Made by a program: the position numbers and the translations under genes. From positions 1 through 20,210 of the IMG/VR virus record IMGVR_UViG_3300035698_002950: 20,210 nucleotides of DNA; one strand, written 5' to 3'. Origin of the DNA: a virus. Below, in pieces: positions 14,284-20,210 of the stretch. The notes under the pieces are model-generated. The model was not told the DNA's origin, did not search any database, and was given only the letters and a program-made list of their open reading frames with translations. How positions within the stretch are numbered: position 1 is the stretch's first letter; every line of letters starts with the position of its first letter.

Positions 14284-15435
14284 TCAGATGCGGATGCGGA
14301 CAGCTGCGACGCCGTCCTGTGCGTTGTTGGTGCCCTCGGTCTCCCACTGGGCCTTGGTGCGTGCCAGGGCCACGCGGGTCGAACTGGGCGAGCCGTAGAG
14401 CTGGCCCTTGGTCGCGCCCGCAAGCTCGACGTAGACTAGGCCGCTTGCGGTCACTGCGCCGTCATGGGCGACCCAGACAGGAGCGTCAGTGTGCGCAAGC
14501 ACGCCAGCGTTCCCGGCGAACTGGCCGACACCACCGATGGTGGCCGGGGCTTCGTCACGAGCGTGCGCGGCAATGCCGGCGAACGCACGGTTCAGCGAGG
14601 TCAGGATGCTGGGGCCCGTGGTGCTCGCCAGCGAGATCGCCGGAGCGCTGGCGCCGCCGGAGATGTGGTTCACCTCGATGTCGAACTCGAGCCCCGTGAT
14701 CTCCGCAGTGGACGTCAGGGTCGTAGCGCCACCAACCACGTCGACGGTGTTCGCGGGCAGCTGCGCATTCAGCGCAGTCGCCAAGGCCGTCAGGGTGGCG
14801 GCCTGGCTGGTGGCCGAGGTGACTTCGGTACTGGCCAGCAGCACGCGTTCTGCGCCGCGCACCTCGTAGATGGCTGCGCCAATGATCGCGGATGCGACGT
14901 AGGCGATGGTCGCGGTCTTGACCTGGGCGGTCAACTGCGCCGAGCTCGCCAGTGCACATAGCTCTTCAGCTTGGCCAGCGTCGTAGCCACGCGACAGGAC
15001 CGCACACCCGAAGGGGACGGGGTCTGCCGAGAGTGCGGATTGGGTGACAGCGAGCGTCACCTGCGCGTCCACGCCGGTGATGAGCACGTCGTCGCCGGGG
15101 TAGAGGGCGGTGAAGGTCACCACCGCAGACGCGGTGGTCGCCACGCCCTTGCCACGTGCGATGGGGTCGGCGTTGATGGCCGCGGCGATGCCGGTCGCGA
15201 TGTTCGTGGTGTTGTTGTCGGCCGCGGTGAAGCTGACCCCGCGACCCGCCACAGTGACGCCGTAAACGCGCGACAGGGTGCCAGTGTCGACCGTGAGGGT
15301 CTGAACCTTCACGCGCTGAGGGTCGGAGTTCAGGTAGCTCTTCTGACGGTTGCTGCCGTCCGAGCGTACGATCATTCCGGGCAGACCCTGACGGGCCGAG
15401 CGACGGACCTCGTGGGCCTGGAAGCTGGTATTCAT
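14284..15435 (-). CDS. Head decoration / structural cement-like protein with two repeats
   Basis: A 383-residue protein whose ATG overlaps the protease stop (ATGA). Its N-terminus (SARQGLPGMIVRSDGSNRQK) and the VPFGCAVLSRGYDAGQAEEL segment near residues 139-158 resemble gp24-type structural cement proteins, which stabilise the capsid. It is unusual in holding two Ala/Thr-rich modules, at about residues 45-132 and 175-257. Each pairs a strand region with a helix ending in INAD or LNAQ. A similar module appears in the gene at 719-1459. The gene lies between protease/scaffold and major capsid, the normal cement position. Repeats could mean surface-exposed decoration domains (inference). Confidence 0.7.
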   Translation of the reverse strand: MNTSFQAHEVRRSARQGLPGMIVRSDGSNRQKSYLNSDPQRVKVQTLTVDTGTLSRVYGVTVAGRGVSFTAADNNTTNIATGIAAAINADPIARGKGVATTASAVVTFTALYPGDDVLITGVDAQVTLAVTQSALSADPVPFGCAVLSRGYDAGQAEELCALASSAQLTAQVKTATIAYVASAIIGAAIYEVRGAERVLLASTEVTSATSQAATLTALATALNAQLPANTVDVVGGATTLTSTAEITGLEFDIEVNHISGGASAPAISLASTTGPSILTSLNRAFAGIAAHARDEAPATIGGVGQFAGNAGVLAHTDAPVWVAHDGAVTASGLVYVELAGATKGQLYGSPSSTRVALARTKAQWETEGTNNAQDGVAAVRIRI

Positions 15436-16043
15436 GCAGCACCTCCAGCGGCCTTGAAGGCCTCATCTTTTCGTTTGAATTGAGCGGCGGTTGGCGAGAG
15501 TTTGGGCTCTTTGCCCTGGGTATCGTCGACGTCGGTACGGGTCGCGGCGTCGCCCTCGCCCCATGCGCTGCGGCCAGCCTCCCGACCGTCCGCGCGCCTC
15601 GCCATGTCGGCGCGGATCACAGCCAGCAGGCCAGGCACCATGGACACGTCGGCGGTGTCGACTCGCGTCTTGGCAATGGCCAGCTCGAGGGCAGCGAGGT
15701 CGAGGCCGTCAGTCTTGACGTCCACAGTCTTCGCAAGCGTCTGGAGCTCGGTGAGTGCCTCGGAGTCCTTGAGGTCCTTAGCGGCCTTGTCAGCCCTCTC
15801 GGCTGCGGCCTTCAGGTCGGCGTTCTCCTTCGCCATCTTCTCCATGTCGGCCTTCATGGTCGACACCGCCTTATCGGCGTCCTTCTTCTCTTTCTCAAGC
15901 GTGCCAACATACTCGTCGGTGTACTTGCCAGCGTCAGCCTTCAAGGCCTTCACAGCTTGGAAGCCAGCCTCAAGGGCTGCGTCTTCGTTGTCGGTGCGCT
16001 CAACGCCGGCCAGGGCCAGCAGACGCACGAGATTTGGTTTCAT
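15432..16043 (-). CDS. Nested scaffolding protein (internal in-frame start)
   Basis: Within the protease gene, ATG codons occur back to back at 16046 and 16043, and GAGG lies five bases before the second. Starting there gives a 203-residue product that lacks the protease domain and begins MKPNLVRLLALAGVERTDNE. It consists mainly of a Lys/Glu/Ala coiled coil (for example EKEKKDADKAVSTMKADMEK) and a basic C-terminal tail that could bind capsid protein. This matches the established C/Nu3 plan of lambda, where scaffold is translated from inside the protease gene. The internal start is a prediction; abundance relative to the full-length protein cannot be judged from sequence. Confidence 0.6.
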   Translation of the reverse strand: MKPNLVRLLALAGVERTDNEDAALEAGFQAVKALKADAGKYTDEYVGTLEKEKKDADKAVSTMKADMEKMAKENADLKAAAERADKAAKDLKDSEALTELQTLAKTVDVKTDGLDLAALELAIAKTRVDTADVSMVPGLLAVIRADMARRADGREAGRSAWGEGDAATRTDVDDTQGKEPKLSPTAAQFKRKDEAFKAAGGAA

Positions 16044-16652
16044 CATGTCCTCTCGTTGTGGTTGCTTTGCCTGCCCGGCGGGGGGCATGACCTGCCAGTC
16101 GGTGACGACAGCCTCTTCCGCATCGACGCGGATTGCTGCCTCGGGGCCAGCACGTCCCACCTCAACAATCGCGAGGTGGTTCGACTCACAGCCGACCTGC
16201 GCAGCGTCGTAGCGCCCATACATTGGGTGCACGCCCGGTCGAGGGTCGAGCAGCACGTCGTAGCCGACAGACAGCTCGCGCTTGCCCGCGAGCACGGCCC
16301 GGATCGCGTCCTCGCGACGCACCGCCATCGAGACGCGAACGAAGCCACCCTGGGACGTCTCTTCGACTGACGCCTCGCCATCGACGTCGCCCACGCCGTA
16401 CTTGTCGACGTTCTCGCTGTCGACGAAAACAGGAGGGTGGTCGAGCGTCACAGATGAGCGGGGAAGCGTACGAGCCGTGTCCTCCACCGCCTTGCGCGTG
16501 ACAAGCTCTCGGCGGATCGTGCCGTCCGCGTTCCGGTATTCAAGGATGCCTTCGCGCCGCGCATAGCCCTCGACGAGCAAGGCGCCATCAGACTTACGGC
16601 GCCAATTGCGCAGTAGGGGGCCGCCGGAATCGTAGCGTCGAACGAGGTTCAT
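15432..16652 (-). CDS. Prohead protease, DUF2213-like, with C-terminal scaffold region
   Basis: A 406-residue protein from the ATG at 16652; the frame is open 16 codons upstream but only to a TTG. The protease half (about 1-195) holds SSVTLDHPP with probable catalytic His72, KRELSVGYDVL with probable nucleophile Ser128, and CESNHLAIVEVGRAG with His159. ELSxGY and NHLAxVxxGRAG are signatures of DUF2213 and related herpes-like prohead proteases. The C-terminal half is Lys/Glu/Ala-rich coiled coil and resembles a scaffold. The protease would cleave the scaffold and possibly the capsid during maturation. Ribosome binding at 16652 is weak. Element B (16671-16685) lies 18 bases before the start, so transcription of the whole series may be controlled there. 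Confidence 0.87.
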   Translation of the reverse strand: MNLVRRYDSGGPLLRNWRRKSDGALLVEGYARREGILEYRNADGTIRRELVTRKAVEDTARTLPRSSVTLDHPPVFVDSENVDKYGVGDVDGEASVEETSQGGFVRVSMAVRREDAIRAVLAGKRELSVGYDVLLDPRPGVHPMYGRYDAAQVGCESNHLAIVEVGRAGPEAAIRVDAEEAVVTDWQVMPPAGQAKQPQREDMMKPNLVRLLALAGVERTDNEDAALEAGFQAVKALKADAGKYTDEYVGTLEKEKKDADKAVSTMKADMEKMAKENADLKAAAERADKAAKDLKDSEALTELQTLAKTVDVKTDGLDLAALELAIAKTRVDTADVSMVPGLLAVIRADMARRADGREAGRSAWGEGDAATRTDVDDTQGKEPKLSPTAAQFKRKDEAFKAAGGAA

Positions 16653-16670
16653 AGTCCATAGGGTAGCGCG

Positions 16671-16685
16671 TCTATGAATCGTAGA
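16671..16685. promoter_or_regulatory. Operator-like palindrome in front of the minus-strand series (B)
   Basis: TCTATGAATCGTAGA is a 15-bp near-palindrome with one mismatched pair. Read towards the protease gene, the minus strand is ACGATTCATAGACGCG (16682-16667), identical at 15 of 16 bases to element C in front of the portal gene. It lies 18 bases upstream of the protease ATG and near a possible RHH promoter, so one protein bound here could govern both directions. Binding by the RHH protein is inferred from position. Confidence 0.55.
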
Positions 16686-16710
16686 TATGTGCAGTCGCAA
16701 AATTCCGGGC

Positions 16711-16716
16711 TACAAT
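16711..16716 (+). promoter_or_regulatory. Candidate -10 box for the RHH gene
   Basis: TACAAT matches the sigma70 -10 consensus at five of six bases, 46 bases before the ATG at 16763. The hexamer 17 bases upstream (TGTGCA, 16688-16693) is only a weak -35, so an activator or alternative promoter may be needed. Element B ends three bases before that -35 position, which would suit autoregulation. Confidence 0.35.
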
Positions 16717-16762
16717 TGGACACAGTCCCCCTCATTGCAACCATTCATCCTGGGTCGAGCAC

Positions 16763-16930
16763 ATGGCCAAAGAACCGACATCACCCGTTCACACCCGGCT
16801 GCCCAAACGGCTCATTCAGCGCGTCGACGCCGTTGCCAAGCGTGGCACCCGTACACGCTCGATGCAGCTCACTCGCTGGATTCTCGAAGGACTAGAGCGC
16901 GACGAGCGCGACCCGACGCGGTACGATTGA
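16763..16930 (+). CDS. Ribbon-helix-helix transcriptional regulator (55 aa)
   Basis: A 55-residue ORF that short-ORF cutoffs would miss. It reads MAKEPTSPVHTRLPKRLIQR, then VDAVAKRGTRTRSMQLTRWI, then LEGLERDERDPTRYD. A short strand (VHTRLP) followed by a helix (KRLIQRVDAVAKR), a turn, and a second helix (RSMQLTRWILEGLERD) is the Arc/CopG ribbon-helix-helix plan, in which paired strands of a dimer read the major groove. Its size and basic N-terminus fit that class. It lies in the divergent interval between the protease and portal genes, and palindromic elements of similar sequence flank it at 16671-16685 and 16940-16955. It probably regulates both structural transcripts and perhaps the distant 1447-1497 interval; that regulon is inference. 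Confidence 0.78.
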   Translation: MAKEPTSPVHTRLPKRLIQRVDAVAKRGTRTRSMQLTRWILEGLERDERDPTRYD

Positions 16931-16932
16931 CA
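16927..16932 (+). promoter_or_regulatory. Candidate -35 box (TTGACA) before the portal gene
   Basis: A perfect TTGACA overlaps the stop codon of the RHH gene. No good -10 hexamer lies at the usual spacing: TAGACG at 16948-16953, 15 bases downstream, is the nearest and is poor. If used, the promoter would be overlapped by element C and give a leader of only a few bases, so repression by an operator-bound protein would be direct. The match may also be chance. Confidence 0.3.
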
Positions 16933-16955
16933 CGAATACACGATTCGTAGACGCG
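16932..16955. promoter_or_regulatory. Operator-like element in front of the portal gene (C)
   Basis: ACGATTCGTAGACGCG at 16940-16955 repeats element B with one change, in inverted orientation relative to it. An inverted pair ACGAAT (16932-16937) and ATTCGT (16943-16948) overlaps its left half, and another ACGATT lies at 16923-16928, 17 bases upstream of the core, so several half-sites cluster here. The portal ATG follows eight bases later, with GAGG at 16955-16958 as ribosome binding site. Confidence 0.5.
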
Positions 16956-16963
16956 AGGCTCGC

Positions 16964-19174
16964 ATGGGTATGTTCGACTGGTTCACCCCCGCCACTCCAC
17001 CCCAACTGCTGGGGCCCCAACTCCCCGACGATGCAGCCACCAACTCCACCCTCAGGCAGCGGCTCGACTCGGTCTTCAACCAGCTCACGGGCATGGGCGG
17101 TGCTGGCGACAAGGGTGCGGCCAACGATGTCGACATATTTCGCGTACCCCTCGACCACGTCCGCCTGACCAGTCTGTGGGAGTACAACGGCATCGCGAAC
17201 CGCATCGTCTCCCTGCTGCCTGACGAGGCCGCCCGAAAGGGCTGGTCGGTGCCTGAACTCGCCGCCGAGGAGCAGCAACTCTCCATCCACCACCAGGTGC
17301 ACGAGGCGATGACTTGGGCGCGCCTGTACGGTGGAGCCATTGCTGTGCTCGTCACCGAGGATGACGTGCCTGGGGCATTCCATGGTGACCCCACACAGTG
17401 GCTCGCCCAGCCCCTTGACCTCGACCGCGTTGGGAAGGTCCATGCGCTGCAGGTCTTCGACGCCCTCGAGGCTCAGCCTGGCCCACCCCACAGGGACCTG
17501 ATGAGCCCCTTCTACCGGCAGCCCGCCTACTGGGACGTCGTCATCGGGGCGCGGCCCCTACGCGTGCACGCCTCCCGGGTCCTGTACTTCCGGGGCGCCA
17601 AGCGCGCGCCTCACAAGCGCGAGAGCTACCGGCTCATGCCCGACAACTCCGTGCTGCAGACCGTGTGGGATGAGATCGGCCGCCTGTGCTCCACCATGCA
17701 GTCAGGCGCTGTCCTCGCAGCCGAGATCCGTGAGTCCGTGCTCAAGGTCGACGGCCTGGCCAACGTGGCCACTGGCGACCAGCAGTCTGCCCTCACCGAG
17801 CGCGTTCGCCTCATGGCCCGCGCTAAAGGCATGCTGGGGATGATCCTGCTTGGGCCTGGTGACGAGTACAGCAACCGAAGCAACCCGCCCACCGGATTCA
17901 AAGAGCTCTCTGGCGAGGCGCGCACCATGCTCGCCGGCGTCGTGGGCTGGCCACAGATCGTGCTGTATGGCGAGGCGCCCGGGGGCATGTCCACGGATGG
18001 GGCCAGCGGCTGGCAGCTGATGGACCGGATCACCAGCACCTACCAGGAGAGACATCGCCCACTCCTCGAGCGCGTCTACGGTGCCTGCTACGCCGCCCAA
18101 GACGGCAGCACCAAGGGGCAGCGGCCCGACGACGACTACCTCACCTTCCTCTCCCTCGACGAGCCCACCGACAAGGAGAAGGCCGAGAGCCGGAAGATTG
18201 TCGCCGAGAGCGACGTCCTGTACATCTCCGCGGGCGTGATCGACCCCTCCGAGGTGCGGGAGAGCCGATTCGGTGAGGAGGGGTGGCAGGTCGACCTTCG
18301 GACGCTCGATGCCTTCGAGGACGAGCCCGGCGCAGACTTCGCGCCAGTGCCCGACGTGCCCGACGTGCTCACCCCCGGAGCGCCCGACGTCCAGGCCACC
18401 GCGCTCAACGGCTCGCAGATCACCAGCGCGCTCAACATCCTGTCACTGGTCGCCACCCGGCAGCTCCCCCGCGAGACCGGCGTGTCGAGCCTCGCGCGCT
18501 TCTTCACGCTCAGCGTCCAGGAGGCCGAAGGCATCATGGGCCCCGTGGGCGCCACCTTCTTCGTCGAGCCCACCACCGCAGACCCCTCCCAGGTCGCGCA
18601 GGTCACCGACGCCCTGCATCGCCTTGACGCGGCTCTCGTCGAGCGCTGCCGTCGCATCGACGAGGCCATCGCTCAGCACGCCGGCACCGTGATCCTCATT
18701 CCTGCGCCCACGCCCGCCATCCCAGACAGCGCGCCACTCATCACGCGCGAAGAGCATCCCCACATCACCGTCCTGTACCTGGGCAAGACCCAGCCAAAGG
18801 ACCACGCCGAACTCATTGAGATCCTCACCGACGTGATGCGTGGGCGCGACCCAGCCCAAGACCTCCGTGAGGGGCGCCTGACCACCTTCCCCGACGGCCA
18901 CAACGGCACGCCGCTTGTGTTCGAGTACGACCACTCGTGGGCGCTCAACGACCTGCATGAGAGTCTGTTACGGCGCCTGGCTCACCTCATCAGCGCCAAG
19001 CAGTACCCGAGCTACCGGCCACACCTCACGCTCGGCTACCTCCCACAGTTGACACCTGACGAACGCGCTGAGCTGGTCGCCACCGAGGTCGAGGGGCCCA
19101 TCGTGCCGCTCTCCGAGGTCGTGTTGCTCGCAGGTGGGCAAGAGATCGCTCGCGTACCTTGGGGTGGCGCGTGA
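16964..19174 (+). CDS. Portal protein fused to a C-terminal 2H phosphoesterase (Acb1-like) domain
   Basis: A 736-residue protein from the ATG at 16964 with GAGG five bases upstream. Residues about 1-440 read as a DUF1073 (Phage_portal_3) portal: LWEYNGIANRIVSLLPDEAA, EAMTWARLYGGAIAVLVTED, MLGMILLGPGDEYSN and GVVGWPQIVLYGEAPGGMST. The portal ring is the DNA channel at one capsid vertex. Residues about 465-530 hold a segment often seen at the end of such portals (LNGSQITSALNILSLVATRQ and SVQEAEGIMG). From about 575 to the end is a 2H phosphoesterase-like domain with two H-x-T motifs, His600-Ile-Thr602 (HPHITVLYLG) and His687-Leu-Thr689 (YRPHLTLGYL), 87 residues apart. T4 Acb1, which destroys CBASS cyclic nucleotides, uses the same catalytic pair. 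Anti-CBASS activity is an inference; RNA 2',3'-cyclic phosphodiesterase activity is the main alternative. Confidence 0.85.
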   Translation: MGMFDWFTPATPPQLLGPQLPDDAATNSTLRQRLDSVFNQLTGMGGAGDKGAANDVDIFRVPLDHVRLTSLWEYNGIANRIVSLLPDEAARKGWSVPELAAEEQQLSIHHQVHEAMTWARLYGGAIAVLVTEDDVPGAFHGDPTQWLAQPLDLDRVGKVHALQVFDALEAQPGPPHRDLMSPFYRQPAYWDVVIGARPLRVHASRVLYFRGAKRAPHKRESYRLMPDNSVLQTVWDEIGRLCSTMQSGAVLAAEIRESVLKVDGLANVATGDQQSALTERVRLMARAKGMLGMILLGPGDEYSNRSNPPTGFKELSGEARTMLAGVVGWPQIVLYGEAPGGMSTDGASGWQLMDRITSTYQERHRPLLERVYGACYAAQDGSTKGQRPDDDYLTFLSLDEPTDKEKAESRKIVAESDVLYISAGVIDPSEVRESRFGEEGWQVDLRTLDAFEDEPGADFAPVPDVPDVLTPGAPDVQATALNGSQITSALNILSLVATRQLPRETGVSSLARFFTLSVQEAEGIMGPVGATFFVEPTTADPSQVAQVTDALHRLDAALVERCRRIDEAIAQHAGTVILIPAPTPAIPDSAPLITREEHPHITVLYLGKTQPKDHAELIEILTDVMRGRDPAQDLREGRLTTFPDGHNGTPLVFEYDHSWALNDLHESLLRRLAHLISAKQYPSYRPHLTLGYLPQLTPDERAELVATEVEGPIVPLSEVVLLAGGQEIARVPWGGA

Positions 19175-19893
19175 CCCGCCCCGTCTTCCCCGTCCCCGTC
19201 GAGCGGCGCTACCGGACCTTCCTGCATACCCGGTGGCGCAGCTGGCACGCCCAGCTCACCAAGCAGCTCCCGCCCAGCCGCACCGATGCCCGCGCTGTCG
19301 AGGGGGCACGCCAGGCCTTCACCCTCCCAGCTCCGCCGCGGCTGCGAGACCTGAGCCCCCTTGCCGTGCAGGTCGATGTGTGGGCCACCGACGCCATCGT
19401 GCGCGAGGTCCAGCGCCTGGCCACCATCGACGTGCGGGGGACCGCCAAGCGCAGTCTGAAGGACGCGCACACCGCCTGGGTGCGTACCAACATCGAGCTG
19501 ATCACCAACGCCGAGGCCGACCTGCTTGACCGCCTGGCGCCCATGGTTGAGGAGGCCGTGGCCAAAGGGCAGACCGCCACCGAGCTGGCCAAGCTCATCT
19601 CCGACCGGCTCTCTGTCGCACTGTCTCGGGCCAACACCATTGCGCGCAGCGAGATCGGGACGCTCAACAGCCAGATCAGCGCGGCCCGCATGCAGGGGGC
19701 AGGCTTCACGCACTACGAGTGGAGCACCTCCGACGACGAGCGCGTCCGGCCCTCCCATGAGGCCCTCGACGGCACCGTCCGAGCCTGGAGCGACCCGCAC
19801 CCGCGCGAGGGCCATCCCGGCCATGCCGTGAACTGCCGGTGCGTAGCCCTGCCTGTGGACGCGCCCGAGGGCCCGCCCGAGGAGGCGCCGTGA
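19171..19893 (+). CDS. MuF-like minor head protein
   Basis: A 240-residue protein. The GTG at 19171 is chosen because it overlaps the portal TGA as GTGA; an in-frame TTG four codons earlier is less likely. The C-terminal half (about 105-228) carries the Phage_Mu_F pattern: NTIARSEIGTLNSQISAARM, THYEWSTSDDERVRPSHEAL and finally HPREGHPGHAVNCRC, with the family's conserved His and Cys residues. MuF proteins enter the head with the portal and help early capsid assembly or DNA ejection. No toxin domain follows, since the protein ends soon after the MuF motif. The gene directly follows the portal, as is usual, and is coupled to the next small gene. Confidence 0.9.
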   Translation: MTRPVFPVPVERRYRTFLHTRWRSWHAQLTKQLPPSRTDARAVEGARQAFTLPAPPRLRDLSPLAVQVDVWATDAIVREVQRLATIDVRGTAKRSLKDAHTAWVRTNIELITNAEADLLDRLAPMVEEAVAKGQTATELAKLISDRLSVALSRANTIARSEIGTLNSQISAARMQGAGFTHYEWSTSDDERVRPSHEALDGTVRAWSDPHPREGHPGHAVNCRCVALPVDAPEGPPEEAP

Positions 19894-19985
19894 CCTACCC
19901 ACCCAATGATGGCGCTCTCTTCGGGGCCCTCTTCACGCTGGCCATCGCCCTCACCCTGCTCTTGCACTGGCTGCTCGCCTCATGA
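19890..19985 (+). CDS. 31-residue single-span membrane peptide
   Basis: A tiny ORF starting at a GTG that overlaps the MuF stop (GTGA) and ending in a TGA that overlaps the next ATG (ATGA). The protein reads MTYPPNDGALFGALFTLAIA and then LTLLLHWLLAS. A nine-residue polar start is followed by about 20 hydrophobic residues, enough for one membrane span, with almost no tail. Tight coupling on both sides argues that it is translated. It is too short for a family match by eye. A holin-like or membrane-modulating role is possible but unsupported; it might also serve only to keep ribosomes moving into the terminase gene. Confidence 0.55.
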   Translation: MTYPPNDGALFGALFTLAIALTLLLHWLLAS

Positions 19986-20210
19986 CCAACGCCGCCCTCG
20001 ACGCCACCCTGCAAACCCTCGAGGCCGAGCGCACACGCCGCCTGGCCGCCCGTGCCAACACGTCCCTTATCGACTGGGTCAAACTCACCTCCACCAACGA
20101 ATACGACGCAGGGTGGGTCCACACCGAGCTGTGCGAGACCCTCGAGTGGTTCTCCGCCGAGGTCGCGGCCAAGCGCTCCCCACGTCTGCAGATCGCCATG
20201 CCTCCCCGGG
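19982..20210 (+). CDS. Terminase large subunit, N-terminal part (truncated by window)
   Basis: The first 76 residues are visible. They begin MTNAALDATLQTLEAERTRR and contain DAGWVHTELCETLEWFSAEV, followed by the basic, hydrophobic lead-in SPRLQIAMPPR at the right edge. In TerL proteins the MPPR-type strand runs directly into the Walker A loop, which here would lie just outside the window. The helix with GWVHxEL followed by PRLxIxMPPR is a known pattern in large terminases that precede or follow DUF1073 portals. The ATG overlaps the small membrane peptide gene. TerL powers DNA packaging and cuts the genome; a DUF1073-type portal and MuF neighbour fit. Its place after, not before, the portal is unusual. 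Confidence 0.83.
   Translation, partial: MTNAALDATLQTLEAERTRRLAARANTSLIDWVKLTSTNEYDAGWVHTELCETLEWFSAEVAAKRSPRLQIAMPPR

Noticed and set aside
14274-14423. N-terminal extension of the capsid ORF by 50 residues
   Set aside because: Arg/Pro-rich extension lies within the 3' end of the cement gene, whereas TGAGGAG sits six bases before the ATG at 14273.
13458-14699. Long plus-strand open frame (413 codons) opposite the capsid and cement genes
   Set aside because: It lies antisense to a well-supported capsid gene, spans the junction of two real genes, has no ribosome site or recognisable domain and reads as His/Arg/Gly-rich shadow typical of GC-rich DNA.
19036-19902. Minus-strand open frame of 288 codons opposite the MuF gene
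   Set aside because: Antisense to the MuF gene, which has its family motifs; Gly/His/Arg-rich shadow with no supporting signal.
19890-19985. Calling the 31-residue peptide a holin
   Set aside because: One hydrophobic span and no neighbouring endolysin; the name would be unsupported.
1-20210. CRISPR array, tRNA, integrase or attachment site
   Set aside because: No regularly spaced repeat, cloverleaf or recombinase motif was seen on either strand, so prophage versus free phage cannot be decided.

Overview
The window is a virion-morphogenesis region of a double-stranded DNA phage or prophage with a contractile tail (myovirus type). Base composition is GC-rich throughout. A small lipoprotein gene with a lipobox suggests a Gram-negative host, but nothing fixes the host more narrowly. 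I see no integrase, lysis gene, tRNA, rRNA, CRISPR array or insertion sequence. Both edges cut through genes, so this is a slice of a larger phage genome.

Layout. A regulatory interval at about 16653-16963 divides the region. To its right, plus-strand genes read outwards: a 55-residue ribbon-helix-helix (RHH) regulator, a DUF1073-type portal fused to a C-terminal 2H phosphoesterase domain, a MuF-like head protein, a 31-residue membrane peptide and the start of the large terminase. To its left, a long minus-strand series runs from 16652 to 1860 in assembly order: DUF2213 prohead protease with a probable nested scaffold, cement-like protein, major capsid protein, four or five head-completion/connector proteins, sheath, tube, two tail-chaperone ORFs, tape measure, Dit-like protein, plug, hub, Gp138-type spike, gp25-like wedge, gpJ-like wedge, DUF2612-like wedge and a tail-fibre-like protein. 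Most neighbours overlap by ATGA, GTGA or TGATG, so the series is probably translationally coupled.

Beyond the fibre gene, a plus-strand lipoprotein gene (1551-1868) lies between minus-strand virion genes and looks like a moron. After a 91-bp divergent interval come three minus-strand genes of unknown function (1459 down to the left edge).

Most interesting points: (1) the portal carries two H-x-T motifs in a 2H fold like the anti-CBASS nuclease Acb1; (2) operator-like elements with the core CGATTC-RTAG-CGCG occur at both divergent intervals, and the RHH protein is the obvious candidate reader; (3) a T TTT TTG slippery heptamer sits in the tail chaperone, in the correct -1 frame to fuse the two chaperone ORFs; (4) a nested scaffold start lies inside the protease gene; (5) the lipoprotein moron; (6) the terminase lies downstream of portal and MuF on the strand opposite to the other structural genes. 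All family assignments come from reading the protein sequences, without database searches.
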